Made by a program: the position numbers and the translations under genes. The notes beneath the pieces were generated by a model. It made no database searches. It saw only the letters and a list, made by a program, of their open reading frames with translations, and had not been told where the DNA came from. Shown one piece after another: positions 8,803 to 17,825 of a stretch of 64,000 nucleotides of DNA; the stretch's first letter is position 1, and the number at the start of each line of letters is the position of its first letter. Source of the DNA: Alkalinema sp. FACHB-956. GTDB lineage: Bacteria > Cyanobacteriota > Cyanobacteriia > Leptolyngbyales > Leptolyngbyaceae. Location: NCBI RefSeq assembly GCF_014697025.1, contig NZ_JACJRC010000001.1, positions 248,001-312,000 of the forward strand. Reading direction: 5' to 3'.

Positions 8803-9621
8803 CTATTTGGTTTCCGCTAGCTTAACCTTCGTTGCGAGACCCAGCGCTTGCAGCGTACGGATCATCATCCAAGTGAAGTCAATTTCCCACCATTTCAACC
8901 CATGGCGGGCAGAGTATTGGAAAGCGTGGTGGTTGTTGTGCCAGCCTTCACCATAGGTCAACAGCGCTACCCACCAGCAGTTGGTGGAGTTGTCCCCGGC
9001 TTCATAGGTTCGGTAGCCAAATTTATGGGTTGCACTGTTCACAAACCAGGTGCAGTGGTAAACAAAAACCAGCCGAACAAAAATTCCCCACAGAACAAAG
9101 GGTAGCCCCCCGATCGCGTATAGCAGAACACCCAAGGCAATCTGAATAGGGAAGAAGTAGTTATCAAAGAACCGATAAACGGGATCGTCTGCAATATCTT
9201 TGGTGAACTTGGGGACTTCTTTGAGCGCAGGGACTTCATGGAACATCCAACCCATGTGGCTCCACCAGAAGCCTTTATTAGAATCATGGTGATCTACAGA
9301 CTGATCGGAGTACAGGTGATGGTGGCGGTGTAAGCCAATCCACCAAACGGGGCCGCCCTGCATTGCCAAAGTGCCACAGAAAACGAAGAAGTATTCCAAC
9401 CACTTGGGGACTTGGAAACTACGGTGCGCAACCAACCGGTGCCATCCCAGAGTAATACCCAATCCCCCCGTCACCCAGTGCAAAAACAGTGCCAACCCTA
9501 CACCCTGCCAGCTAAAGTTTCCTGGCAAAAATGCGAAGAGTGCTCCGAGGTGGATGATGGAAATAATGGCCACAAAGTGCCACGAAATTCGGAGTTTTTT
9601 TTCAGTTGCGATCGTCGTCAT
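8803..9621 (-). CDS. desC: Acyl-lipid delta-9 desaturase
   Basis: Membrane di-iron fatty acid desaturase of the stearoyl-type family (272 aa, the usual size for cyanobacterial DesC). The three histidine boxes that bind the iron pair are present: HRLVAH (61-66), HRHHH (98-102) and HNNHH (228-232). About four transmembrane helices are seen (residues about 15-34, 40-58, 73-90 and 160-195 as a hairpin). It introduces the first double bond at position 9 of acyl chains on membrane lipids using ferredoxin electrons; this is family knowledge. Position specificity cannot be proved from sequence. Monocistronic, divergent from the Met gamma-lyase-like gene. Confidence 0.9.
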   Translation of the reverse strand: MTTIATEKKLRISWHFVAIISIIHLGALFAFLPGNFSWQGVGLALFLHWVTGGLGITLGWHRLVAHRSFQVPKWLEYFFVFCGTLAMQGGPVWWIGLHRHHHLYSDQSVDHHDSNKGFWWSHMGWMFHEVPALKEVPKFTKDIADDPVYRFFDNYFFPIQIALGVLLYAIGGLPFVLWGIFVRLVFVYHCTWFVNSATHKFGYRTYEAGDNSTNCWWVALLTYGEGWHNNHHAFQYSARHGLKWWEIDFTWMMIRTLQALGLATKVKLAETK

Positions 9622-9779
9622 TCCCTCAATCTCGATAGGATTATCAGCCCAATCTGCGCGACAATAAGCTCCGCACCAGCTTAAATTCGGTTGGTATCGG
9701 GTACATGGGTTCAGGTGTCGAGTGCTGGTTACAGGCTCACGCTCCTAGGATCCCCCTTTAGATTGTAGTCGGCGGATGG

Positions 9780-11021
9780 ATGATTCGAATGAATAGCGTG
9801 GAACTAGTTCAGCAAGCAGAGCAGGCACTGTTAGAAATTTTTTCTGGTATTGATGCGCAGGTCAAGCAAAATCTTCAACGGGTGCTGAATGCCTTTCGCA
9901 ATCACCGCGTGGGAACCCACCACTTCGCCAGTGTGTCCGGCTATGGTCATAGTGATTTGGGGCGGGAAGTCCTCGATCGGGTGTTTGCGGAGGTGGTTGG
10001 TGCCGAATCAGCAGCGGTACGAGTCCAGTTTGTTTCGGGAACCCATGCGATCGCGTCTTGCTTGTATGGGGTACTGCGACCGGGGGATGAGCTGCTATCG
10101 GTGGTGGGTGCCCCCTACGATACGTTGGAAGAGGTGATCGGTACTCGTGAAGAAGGGCAAGGCTCGCTGGCTGAGTTTGGAATTACTTATCGTCAGTTAG
10201 ATTTAACCCCAGAGGGACTTATTGATTGGGTCGCCTTGGAAACGGCGATTCGACCGGAAACCCGCATGGTGACGATTCAGCGCTCCTGTGGCTATGCATG
10301 GAGGCCCAGCTTATCGATCGCGGATATTGAGAAAATCTGCGCGATCGTCAAACGGCAGAACCCTAACACGGTTTGTTTTGTGGATAACTGCTACGGCGAG
10401 TTTATTGAAACCCAGGAACCGACGATGGTGGGGGCGGATCTGATGGCGGGCTCGCTGATTAAAAATCCGGGGGGAACGATCGTGACGGCTGGAGGGTACG
10501 TGGCGGGTCGATCGGACTTGGTGGAAATGGCTTGCTGTCGGTTAACGGCTCCGGGGGTGGGTAGCCACGGGGGCGCAACGTTTGACCAAAATCGCTTGCT
10601 ATTCCAGGGCTTATTCCTAGGGCCGCAAATGGTGGGGGAGGCCAAAAAAGGCAACCATCTGGTGGCCTATGTGATGGATCGGTTGGGGTATCCGGTGAAT
10701 CCGGCTCCGATGGATCCCCGTCGAGATGTAATTCAGGCGATTAAACTGGGTTCGCCAGAAAAAATCATTGCATTCTGTAAGGCCATCCAAGCTTGGTCTC
10801 CGATCGGGTCTTATTTGGATCCCATCCCCGCAGAGATGCCCGGTTACGAAAGCCAGTTGGTGATGGCGGGCGGGACGTTTATTGACGGCAGCACGTCGGA
10901 ATTTTCAGCGGATGGGCCATTGCGGGAACCCTACGTCGTATTTTGCCAAGGCGGTACCCACTGGACCCATGTGGCGATCGCGCTGGAAGCGGCAGTAGAT
11001 GCAATTGGTAAAGCAAATTAA
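9780..11021 (+). CDS. Met gamma-lyase-like PLP enzyme (aluminium-resistance family)
   Basis: PLP-dependent aminotransferase-fold protein of the Met_gamma_lyase/'aluminium resistance protein' family, common in cyanobacteria and Firmicutes. The probable Schiff-base lysine is in GSLIKNPGGT (about residue 225), preceded by FVDNCYGEF, which carries the PLP-contacting Asp. The 413-aa length is typical. The family is usually annotated as methionine gamma-lyase or cystathionine-beta-lyase-like, but the substrate is not established. MIRMNSVEL could start at Met1 or Met4. It is transcribed divergently from desC. Confidence 0.85.
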   Translation: MIRMNSVELVQQAEQALLEIFSGIDAQVKQNLQRVLNAFRNHRVGTHHFASVSGYGHSDLGREVLDRVFAEVVGAESAAVRVQFVSGTHAIASCLYGVLRPGDELLSVVGAPYDTLEEVIGTREEGQGSLAEFGITYRQLDLTPEGLIDWVALETAIRPETRMVTIQRSCGYAWRPSLSIADIEKICAIVKRQNPNTVCFVDNCYGEFIETQEPTMVGADLMAGSLIKNPGGTIVTAGGYVAGRSDLVEMACCRLTAPGVGSHGGATFDQNRLLFQGLFLGPQMVGEAKKGNHLVAYVMDRLGYPVNPAPMDPRRDVIQAIKLGSPEKIIAFCKAIQAWSPIGSYLDPIPAEMPGYESQLVMAGGTFIDGSTSEFSADGPLREPYVVFCQGGTHWTHVAIALEAAVDAIGKAN

Positions 11022-11158
11022 CCGATCGTTACAGTCAACTAAGACAGTCAACCAAGTAATCCGATCTGATTACCATTTGAGTAAATTAAAGAAACGAAGA
11101 CGATGGGTGCAATGTTCTTGTTGTTTCAATGCTGATCCCAATTTATTGACTCACGCCA

Positions 11159-11659
11159 ATGCTGAAAGTCATTTTAATCACAACAGGTTTAGTAGGAAGC
11201 GGACTTTGGCTCAGTAGTGGACTGTGGTTGAAGCGGGGCCAGTCATTGGATCGCCAACCAGGCAGCCCTCAAGCAGTGAAATCTAAGCCCGTGAGTCAGA
11301 AAATGGATGAGCCAAAATACTGTGAGCTATCAACTGACGATCGTGCATCCTGGGAAAACTGTCTTGGTAAATTGGTCAAAGTAACGGGCAATCCACCCAA
11401 AGTGGTTATGCAACACGTTCTCCGGGCTGGAAATCCTCTAGGTGGTACACCATTAAACCAGTCGTATATGGATGCTTTGAACTATCAATTTGTACTGCTA
11501 TCCAAAGAACCGATCGCCTGCCAAGGCCCTTTTGAAGTGGAGGGAGTGCTTAAACGGTTTACCCTCAACCAAGCTGCTGGAACCAAGGGTAGTTATGCCA
11601 ACTATGACATCCATGTCACTCGCTTCCAATGCCTTGGACAAAACACCCCTTCGCACTAA
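11159..11659 (+). CDS. Exported or membrane-anchored protein, unknown function
   Basis: Not recognised. A hydrophobic N-terminal segment (residues 3-24) acts as signal anchor or signal peptide. A Pro/Ser/Lys linker follows, then a compact domain from about residue 50 with three Cys (CELSTDD, ENCLGK, ACQGPFE) and a late one (FQCLG), suggesting disulfides in the periplasm or lumen. The C-terminal half (YQFVLLSKEPIACQGPFEVEGVL) looks like an OB-type beta barrel, but this is only an impression. It follows the Met gamma-lyase-like gene by 137 nt and converges with nurA. Confidence 0.55.
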   Translation: MLKVILITTGLVGSGLWLSSGLWLKRGQSLDRQPGSPQAVKSKPVSQKMDEPKYCELSTDDRASWENCLGKLVKVTGNPPKVVMQHVLRAGNPLGGTPLNQSYMDALNYQFVLLSKEPIACQGPFEVEGVLKRFTLNQAAGTKGSYANYDIHVTRFQCLGQNTPSH

Positions 11660-11686
11660 GAATCCCCAAAAATTTCAGACAATCGC

Positions 11687-12886
11687 TTAACGACGGCGGG
11701 CTTTACTCACCATTTTGCGGGAGAGGCGTAACTTCAAATCCTCTTTTTCAGCCCAGTCTTGCAAGATGCGATAGAAGGTTTGCCGATCGTTGGCCTGAAC
11801 CACCGCCACCTGATCCGCAGTTTCAATCACGTAGGGATAGCCACCCCCGATCGCGACCTCGGCCCGCACCCAGTCAATCACCTGATCCGCTCGCCCTGCC
11901 TCATAGACCCACAGGGGGAGTTCTAACCGCGCCGGTAAACTATCCCGATTGGTTTTGAGATAACAGAACGTTACATTCTGCATTTGCTCCCCATAGGCTT
12001 CCAAAATCCCCGATCGCTGACAGAGAAAGAGGGGAGAGCGATCGCCCCATTGCCAAGCGATCGCTGGACCCGGATTGTTAACAGGCTCAATATAGCTCAA
12101 CAGTTTTGCATCATGGATTGCTTTATTGTCTGGCAAAGAAAACAAAGACTGCAACATAGATGCTATATCACGGGCAGTAGTTGTATCAATGAAAGCAACA
12201 ACGGGAACTCGATAATATTCACTGGCTTCCAGCAACCGTTTCACACAACTGACGTAAACCTGGGTGGTTTCTTCATCAAAGGCTTCAGCAAAACTGACGA
12301 CAAAAGAACCATCAAAAAACGCCAGGGCGTTTTCTACGCCTTCATGCTCTTCCAGATAATCAATAATTCGTTGGGTTTCCATGGCGAACCGTTGCATATT
12401 CACCTTACGATCGGCCAGTTCGCCCAGCTTCTCCACCCGCAAATCCTGAGGGGTCATCACATAGCATTCAATATCTTTGAAATATTCACCCTGCGCGGTG
12501 TGCAGGTTTTCAAACCAGCCAATTTGAACTAAGGCGATGGGAACGGATAAATCTTTGCCGGGATAGATCTGAGACCCATCAACGGCGAAAGTCGAAACAT
12601 TCGTTAGTTGCTCCCGGACCCAGGTGTTACTCTCTTCCCGATTGTTCCAACTAAGGCCAAAGGGCATGATCCAACTGGTGTTCGCTTCGAGCGGTTCCAG
12701 GGGAAAGGCTCCACAATGGCGCTTTTTGGCCAACCGCTGTTGCAGTTCTGCCGTGGAGAGTTGCATAACTTCCCGTAACGCCCGTTTATAGAGTTCCAAT
12801 TGCTTAAATGTTGTTTCATCGAAGGCCGTAAACTCCGATCGCTTGGCGTTGAGCTGGTTAAGAATTTGGCTGGGTTTGAGTGGCAT
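11687..12886 (-). CDS. nurA: NurA-domain nuclease
   Basis: Belongs to the NurA family of RNase-H-like 5'-3' nucleases that in archaea work with the HerA translocase to resect DNA double-strand breaks. The first metal-site aspartate is visible in FAVDGSQIYPGKD (about residues 99-111), with later acidic motifs FFDGSF (191-196) and FIDTTTARD (229-237). The 399-aa length and the lead-in match cyanobacterial members of the family. No herA-like ATPase lies nearby, so partnership is unproven. The gene is monocistronic and converges with the exported protein on its 3' side (27 nt gap). Confidence 0.8.
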   Translation of the reverse strand: MPLKPSQILNQLNAKRSEFTAFDETTFKQLELYKRALREVMQLSTAELQQRLAKKRHCGAFPLEPLEANTSWIMPFGLSWNNREESNTWVREQLTNVSTFAVDGSQIYPGKDLSVPIALVQIGWFENLHTAQGEYFKDIECYVMTPQDLRVEKLGELADRKVNMQRFAMETQRIIDYLEEHEGVENALAFFDGSFVVSFAEAFDEETTQVYVSCVKRLLEASEYYRVPVVAFIDTTTARDIASMLQSLFSLPDNKAIHDAKLLSYIEPVNNPGPAIAWQWGDRSPLFLCQRSGILEAYGEQMQNVTFCYLKTNRDSLPARLELPLWVYEAGRADQVIDWVRAEVAIGGGYPYVIETADQVAVVQANDRQTFYRILQDWAEKEDLKLRLSRKMVSKARRR

Positions 12887-13139
12887 GGCAACTGGAACCT
12901 ATTGGAGTTATGGGGACAGTGCATTTCCCATGACCCACCATACCCTTGAATTTACTAGAGTTCAAGTGTATTAATTTAGGGCGAAGGCATCTGGTGCAAT
13001 GGACTGGTGCAATGGGAAAATTGGCCCTAAGCCGCAGGATCGGACAAGGTAGAAACTTGCTTTCGATGCATTGGATACTTTACGGTTTGAAAGAAATAGG
13101 GTTAAATCTTGGGGTCGAAACAGCCCCTGGGAGGTGGTG

Positions 13140-13322
13140 ATGAGTCAAGCCAATATGCAAGTCTGCTCAATCTGCGGGGTCAAAATCCAGAAATTAATCG
13201 GCCAGGATATGGTATTTTTCTCCACAGGCGCAAAATCAACGCGGGAAGTACTGTATCAACGGGTTTGCCAGCATGTAAAAGATCGACCCGGCTGTATTAA
13301 CAAGGAAGGACGGGCAAGTTAG
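13140..13322 (+). CDS. Small CxxC protein, unknown function
   Basis: A 60-aa protein starting at an ATG preceded by GGGAGG (13129-13134), a good ribosome site that decides against the longer upstream frame. It contains CSICG (residues 9-13) and two later cysteines (VCQHVK and PGCIN), a likely single zinc site. It resembles a small protein family I associate with cyanobacteria, function unknown. It converges with the zinc-ribbon protein downstream (24-nt gap). Confidence 0.6.
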   Translation: MSQANMQVCSICGVKIQKLIGQDMVFFSTGAKSTREVLYQRVCQHVKDRPGCINKEGRAS

Positions 13323-13345
13323 AACGATCGGGGCTACGCTGTTCT

Positions 13346-13702
13346 CTACCTTCGCTGCCAAAGAGCCAACAGTAAACTGAGGAGAATTAACGCCCCGATC
13401 GCGACCCAACCAGGATTTTGCCGAAACCAGGCTAGGCTAAAGGGGACAGGAGCCTTAGGTCTGGTAGGGGGTAGCGGTTGGTGAATATCTCGGTAGAGGG
13501 TGCATTCTCGGGCGGTGGGTCGCTTGGTATAGGTACAGGTGTTATCTAGGTGATAGGTGCAAGTTTCACAAAGGGGGGTATCACCAATGGCGTGGAACAG
13601 ATCAATTCCTTCATGGCCAAAGGCTTTGAGCGTGGCTCCGCAGTGGGAGCATTGCACCTCTTTGGCACGGATTAATTGATGACATCTGGGACAATAGCGC
13701 AT
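13346..13702 (-). CDS. Zinc-ribbon membrane protein, unknown function
   Basis: A 118-aa protein opening with a zinc ribbon (CPRCHQ...CSHCG, residues 3-24). A second cysteine cluster (CETCTYHLDNTCTY...ECTLY) follows, with a Pro-rich linker and one C-terminal transmembrane helix (GWVAIGALILLSLLLALW). The architecture is that of a tail-anchored metal-binding protein seen in cyanobacteria; function unknown. The ATG at 13702 is chosen because the zinc ribbon begins there; a TTG start at 13741, overlapping the stop of the upstream gene by 4 nt, is possible and would support translational coupling. Confidence 0.65.
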   Translation of the reverse strand: MRYCPRCHQLIRAKEVQCSHCGATLKAFGHEGIDLFHAIGDTPLCETCTYHLDNTCTYTKRPTARECTLYRDIHQPLPPTRPKAPVPFSLAWFRQNPGWVAIGALILLSLLLALWQRR

Positions 13703-13737
13703 AGAGGACCTTATATCTATTGAACGGAAGGAGTCAG

Positions 13738-14070
13738 TCAATTCAATCGCAGGTCAGACGGGGAAAGGGTTTCAGCAACTAAATGGTACTCTCCAGTTTC
13801 TACCAATGGAAAGGCTTGCCCCATGGCCATCACAAAGGTTCGATCGATCGACTCTAATTGTTCGATCGGAATCGCTTTCCATTGTTCCCGGGTGGCCCAT
13901 TGTATGACCAAAATTATTTCCGTGGGATCTTGGGAATTAGTCCAGACTTGCTTCCCCACAAACCCCGCACAGTTGGCTAATGCTGTGGTCCAAATCGCTG
14001 CATCCTGTTCAATATAACGATCGTGGAGTTCGATCGGCACTTTCACCTTAAGCCATTCAATCACCATCAC
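13738..14070 (-). CDS. TIGR03792-family protein
   Basis: A 110-aa protein recognised as the small cyanobacterial family TIGR03792, which has an antibiotic-monooxygenase-like (ferredoxin-fold) shape. Signature stretches are VIEWLKVKVP at the start, AIWTTALANCAGFVGKQVW (about 24-42) and EIILVIQWATREQWKAIP (51-68). No catalytic residues are known for this family and no function is assigned. It is the upstream partner of the zinc-ribbon membrane protein, nearly overlapping it, so the two are probably cotranscribed. Confidence 0.7.
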   Translation of the reverse strand: MMVIEWLKVKVPIELHDRYIEQDAAIWTTALANCAGFVGKQVWTNSQDPTEIILVIQWATREQWKAIPIEQLESIDRTFVMAMGQAFPLVETGEYHLVAETLSPSDLRLN

Positions 14071-14218
14071 CTATCTCCATTATCATCATGACTAATCTCT
14101 ATTTTCTAATTGATTGCCAAAAGTTCGGTTTCTCTTCGGTTCCCGACTAGAAAACCGCATTTCCGTCCTTTCTAGGCTTTGACACAATAGAACAAACGGC
14201 ACCGACAGGTGAGACTAA

Positions 14219-14542
14219 ATGGATAACAACAACTGGCTAACGCAACTTCTGTTGCTGGGCGTGGGAACAACCTCCCTTGCCGCAGAAAAACTCAAAGAAG
14301 TGGGTGATCAATGGGTGCGAGAAGGCAAGCTCAATCCAGATCAAGCGACTGGCTTTATCAATGACTTGTTGAAGCAACTCCAGACCAACCCAGGTGATCT
14401 TGAAGCCCAATTTCAACGGCAAATTAAGAACATCATGCAAGATATGGGGGTGGCTCGGCAATCAGAAGTTGATGAGCTGCGGGGGAGAATCGATCGCCTA
14501 GAGCGGCAGGTTCGAGATCTCGAGAACAAGAGTTGGCGTTAG
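14219..14542 (+). CDS. Phasin-like coiled-coil protein
   Basis: A 107-aa helical protein. A hydrophobic start (WLTQLLLLGVGTTSLAAEKL) is followed by amphipathic helix and a C-terminal heptad coiled coil (VDELRGRIDRLERQVRDLENK, of which 88-104 is the core). This is the layout of the 'phasin family' proteins of cyanobacteria, named for similarity to polyhydroxyalkanoate granule-surface proteins. Whether this strain makes such granules cannot be judged here, so the name is structural only. No neighbours with polymer-synthesis function are present. Confidence 0.6.
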   Translation: MDNNNWLTQLLLLGVGTTSLAAEKLKEVGDQWVREGKLNPDQATGFINDLLKQLQTNPGDLEAQFQRQIKNIMQDMGVARQSEVDELRGRIDRLERQVRDLENKSWR

Positions 14543-14756
14543 TGAGAATTCCGTTTACTTTGGTCATCACCCTGTGCGGCGTAAATTGAAGTGTGCTCTA
14601 GAGGGATGTATCCAGGAGTGGCTGCTGGCCACTTGTTGAGTTCCGGCTCGTGTATGAGCTCCGGCTCGCTTGACTGTTGCCCACGGAGGCGACCAGTTAG
14701 TGTAACAATGAATAACCGAGACACAATTCAGGAGCCTTCTCTAGGAGCTTTCCCCC

Positions 14757-15311
14757 ATGAAAGAGATTCTGATTAGCTTGGGTTTAGTTGTTGCCTGCGC
14801 AGTCGTTTTGTTAGTGGCACAGTTAACCGGAAGTAAAGATGAGGCGATCGCGGCTAATCTTGCACCTAGGCAATCCATGGCGGATATGGTTGCAGATGTG
14901 GTGATTGCCGAAGCCTCTAAATTAAATCCCTCCATTTCAGAAACTACCACTGAGACGAAACCAATGGATGAAAAAATTATTACGACTGATTCTGGCCTCC
15001 AGTATGTCGAGATTGTAGAAGGCACCGGGGCACAACCCCAAGCAGGCCAAAAGGTCTATGTGCACTACACCGGGACTCTGACCGATGGCACTAAGTTCGA
15101 TAGCTCCCGCGATCGCAATCAACCTTTTGCCTTTAGCCTAGGAGCGGGTCAGGTGATTAAGGGTTGGGACGAAGGATTGTCCACGATGAAGGTCGGTGGC
15201 AAGCGTAAACTCATCATCCCGCCCGAATTGGGTTATGGATCCCGTGGCATTGGCCCTATCCCTCCGAATGCTACGCTGGTCTTTGAGGTGGAACTTCTGA
15301 AAATTGGTTAA
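14757..15311 (+). CDS. FKBP-type peptidyl-prolyl isomerase, membrane-anchored
   Basis: The N-terminal hydrophobic segment (residues 4-22) is a signal anchor, followed by a low-complexity linker to about residue 78. A complete FKBP domain of about 105 aa follows, with [33 protein letters not shown] and [10 protein letters not shown], including the pocket Tyr, Asp, Phe and Trp positions. It should catalyse cis-trans isomerisation of prolyl bonds in the periplasm or thylakoid lumen. The ATG follows GGAGCTTTCCCCC at a workable distance. A strong terminator follows the stop by 40 nt, so the gene is probably alone on its transcript. Confidence 0.9.
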   Translation: MKEILISLGLVVACAVVLLVAQLTGSKDEAIAANLAPRQSMADMVADVVIAEASKLNPSISETTTETKPMDEKIITTDSGLQYVEIVEGTGAQPQAGQKVYVHYTGTLTDGTKFDSSRDRNQPFAFSLGAGQVIKGWDEGLSTMKVGGKRKLIIPPELGYGSRGIGPIPPNATLVFEVELLKIG

Positions 15312-15351
15312 TGAGTGACTAATTTCTGACCACAAAACTAGGATTGAATCA

Positions 15352-15383
15352 CGGGAGTCTGCTTTGGCGACTCTCGTTTTTTT
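15352..15383 (+). terminator. Rho-independent terminator of FKBP gene
   Basis: An 8-bp stem (15352-15359 with 15369-15376) is followed by seven T. Confidence 0.85.
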
Positions 15384-15684
15384 ATGCCGATCGTTCTATC
15401 TGAAGTGATGGCGAGCAGTAATGGTGAGCAGTGATAGTGGGGCTCGATCGCTCACCGGCGTAGGGTTCGAGCGTCTCTCAGCATTGCCCGACAATCGGCC
15501 TGGAACACCCTCTATCGTAGTTTCTGTAATAGTTTCAATATATGAAATTCGCTTGACTTCTTTCAAGCAAAACCTCTAGGCTGACCAAGAGAATCTAAAG
15601 AAAATCTTAAGATTTGAGAATGACTGAAACAGCTATTCATTAATTGAATCGGTAAAAGCTGGATCCATTTAGAGGCACCATGCT
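15384..15684. other. Intergenic upstream of LabA-like gene
   Basis: No gene seen. It should hold the promoter of the NYN-domain gene; TTGACTT at about 15553 is a possible -35 but no clear -10 pairs with it. Confidence 0.35.
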
Positions 15685-16272
15685 ATGCAAATTGTATCGA
15701 AGCGGGGCAATGATGTAGGTAATATGTATTCATCTTCCATGTCTTGGATGCCCAAAGTACAAGATCAGCCCTGGGGTTGGGATCAGGACGATCGTGTGGC
15801 AATTTTCATTGATGGCTCTAACTTGTTCTATGCGGCTTTGCAGTTAGACATTGAGATTGACTATGCCAAATTATTGTGCTGCTTGTTGAAGGGGCGTCGT
15901 CTACTGCGGGCGTATTTTTATACGGGCGTGGATCTGAGCAACGAAAAACAACAGGGATTTTTGCTGTGGATGCGGCGCAATGGGTATCGGGTCGTAACGA
16001 AGGAGCTAGTGCAGTTGCCCGATGGATCTAAGAAGGCTAACTTGGATGTCGAAATTGCGGTGGATATGATTACGCTGGCGGAACATTGCAGTACGGTGGT
16101 GCTTCTGAGCGGCGATGGTGACCTAGCCTATGCGGTGAATTCGGTGAGCTATCGGGGGACGCAAATCGAGTTGGTCAGCCTGCGAACCATGACGAGTGAT
16201 AGTTTGATCAACGTCGCCGATCGCTACATTGACTTAGAAACGATTAAACACGACATCCGTAAAACGAAGTAA
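15685..16272 (+). CDS. LabA-like NYN-domain protein
   Basis: NYN-domain (PIN-like fold) protein close to LabA/LalA of Synechococcus, which act in the circadian output pathway. Conserved acidic positions of the metal pocket are visible: AIFIDGSNLFYAAL (about 39-52), KKANLDVEIAVDM (112-124) and LLSGDGDLAYAV (134-145). The block YTGVDLSNEKQQGFLLWMRRNGYRV is also shared with LabA from memory. The start could be the ATG at 15685 or at 15724; the extra N-terminus is not conserved in relatives I recall. Nuclease activity is possible by fold but unproven. Paralogues exist, so I give no symbol. Confidence 0.8.
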   Translation: MQIVSKRGNDVGNMYSSSMSWMPKVQDQPWGWDQDDRVAIFIDGSNLFYAALQLDIEIDYAKLLCCLLKGRRLLRAYFYTGVDLSNEKQQGFLLWMRRNGYRVVTKELVQLPDGSKKANLDVEIAVDMITLAEHCSTVVLLSGDGDLAYAVNSVSYRGTQIELVSLRTMTSDSLINVADRYIDLETIKHDIRKTK

Positions 16273-16320
16273 CTGATACGTGCAGGGCTTGCATGTTGTT
16301 AACTTAGATATTGGCAACTT

Positions 16321-16362
16321 ACATGTTGATAGCTTATACATGTTGATAGCTTATACATGTTA
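16321..16362. repeat. 17-bp tandem repeat x2.5
   Basis: ACATGTTGATAGCTTAT occurs at 16321-16337 and 16338-16354, with a partial third copy after it. Intergenic, between the convergent LabA-like and hpnB genes. Confidence 0.85.
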
Positions 16363-16432
16363 GTAGCGCACCTGTTAACAGCTTAAACAATTAGAAAAGG
16401 TAACGTATTAATCAACAGGTTAATCAATAGAA

Positions 16433-17599
16433 TTAGTACGTTCTACCTTTCCATTGTCCTCCTTTGCCTTGCCAATGTTGCATCGCAGAATCGATCGTCA
16501 TTAAGGTATACAAAAACGCGATCGCGGGAAGACTCAAACTCCACGTTGGGTTGCATTGATAAAATCGAACCGTTGGAAAATACGCGATCGTCATTAATAG
16601 GTAGGGCAATAGACTCACGATCGCAACTATTGCACTCCCCGACAGCAGCCCAATGATCATTCCTGTAATGGGTACAAGATACACAAAAAACATCCCTATC
16701 AACGTTCCCAGCAAGAGTAACGGGGAATAGTTTAATTGTGTATAGGCAGTCCGAGCAACCATTGTCCAAATTGTCTTCAACGTATCATACGGACGGAGAC
16801 TATATGTCGTGTTGGTCAGCCCCAACCAGATACGATGGGTTCCTGTTTTTTTAATGGTTTGACCCAGCGTGCAGTCATCAATGAGTGCATTATGAATCGC
16901 GGCAATGCCACCAATTCGTTCGATCGCTTGACGTTTTACCAAAATACAACCGCCTGCTGCGGCCCCCAGCCTATGGTTAGGGTGATTTACCCAGGCAAAG
17001 GGATAGAGCTTCGCAAAGAAAAAGACAAAGGCAGGAATGAGCAGTTTTTCCCAAAAACTTTTACAGCGTAGCTTTACCATGAGGGAAACCAATTCCCGAT
17101 CGTCGGTTATGGCATGGGCTACCAATTGCTTGAGATTATCCGGTGCATGTTCAATATCCGCATCGGTAAGAAGCAAATAATCAGGGTTATGGTGCGCGAT
17201 CGCGTGATTAACGCCCTGTTCCAAGGCCCATAATTTACCCGTCCAACCTTTGGGCAAAGGGGCTGCGGCAATGACTTGTAATTGCTCGGTTTTATCCACC
17301 GTTTCTGCAATTTGCCGCGCCACATCTGCGGTACCGTCTTCGCTATGATCATCGACCAATACGATCGTCAATTGAGTCGCATCGTAATTCTGGGTCAGGA
17401 GCGATCGTAGGGAAATGGGTAAAACGTCGGCTTCGTTACGTGCTGGAATCACGACTGCAATGGATGGTGCACGATCGAAGCGATGGGAGGAGCGATCGGG
17501 CAATTGCTGGTTCGTACGCCAAAACTGGCCCCGAAAACAGAGGAGATAGATCCAAATGACCAGTGATATTAGACTGATTCCGATCCAAATAAACTCCAT
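16433..17599 (-). CDS. hpnB: HpnB-type glycosyltransferase
   Basis: Family-2 glycosyltransferase of the hopene-associated HpnB type. An N-terminal membrane helix (residues 4-22) precedes a GT-A domain with VVIPARNEADVLP, LVDDHSEDGT and DYLLLTDADIEH (the metal-binding DxD region, about 141-152). A later IDDCTLGQ motif supplies the probable base, and three C-terminal helices (about 295-365) anchor it. The 388-aa length matches HpnB. The family is linked by genomic context to hopanoid lipid modification, but its reaction is not firmly known. No hopanoid genes lie in this window. Probable start ATG at 17599, without a strong ribosome site. Confidence 0.75.
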   Translation of the reverse strand: MEFIWIGISLISLVIWIYLLCFRGQFWRTNQQLPDRSSHRFDRAPSIAVVIPARNEADVLPISLRSLLTQNYDATQLTIVLVDDHSEDGTADVARQIAETVDKTEQLQVIAAAPLPKGWTGKLWALEQGVNHAIAHHNPDYLLLTDADIEHAPDNLKQLVAHAITDDRELVSLMVKLRCKSFWEKLLIPAFVFFFAKLYPFAWVNHPNHRLGAAAGGCILVKRQAIERIGGIAAIHNALIDDCTLGQTIKKTGTHRIWLGLTNTTYSLRPYDTLKTIWTMVARTAYTQLNYSPLLLLGTLIGMFFVYLVPITGMIIGLLSGSAIVAIVSLLPYLLMTIAYFPTVRFYQCNPTWSLSLPAIAFLYTLMTIDSAMQHWQGKGGQWKGRTY

Positions 17600-17620
17600 A
17601 CTGCTTTCCCCACGCCACAG

Positions 17621-17661
17621 GATCTAATAGTATTCGCGATCTAGATCTAATAGTATTCGCG
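17621..17661. repeat. 18-bp direct repeat x2
   Basis: GATCTAATAGTATTCGCG occurs at 17621-17638 and 17644-17661, upstream of hpnB. Confidence 0.8.
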
Positions 17662-17774
17662 CTCCTAGCAATCGATCGTCAGCAATGGCTCAAGCGATTG
17701 ACACAAACGATTTACACTAGTCATCGATCGCGCTTGAGTCATCGATCGTTCTTACCCATACCCCTTGTCCACAC

Positions 17775-17800
17775 AAAAGGGCACGGTTAACCATGCCCTT
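17775..17800 (-). terminator. Terminator of msrA
   Basis: A 10-bp stem with one mismatch (17777-17786 with 17791-17800, loop TTAA), followed on the minus strand by TTTT. It lies 25 nt past the msrA stop. Confidence 0.75.
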
Positions 17801-17825
17801 CACTCCGTTCAAGCAATCTGCCAGT

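Noticed and set aside
12946-13140. 64-codon frame before the small CxxC gene
   Set aside because: No ribosome site and no family resemblance; the good GGGAGG site belongs to the ATG at 13140.
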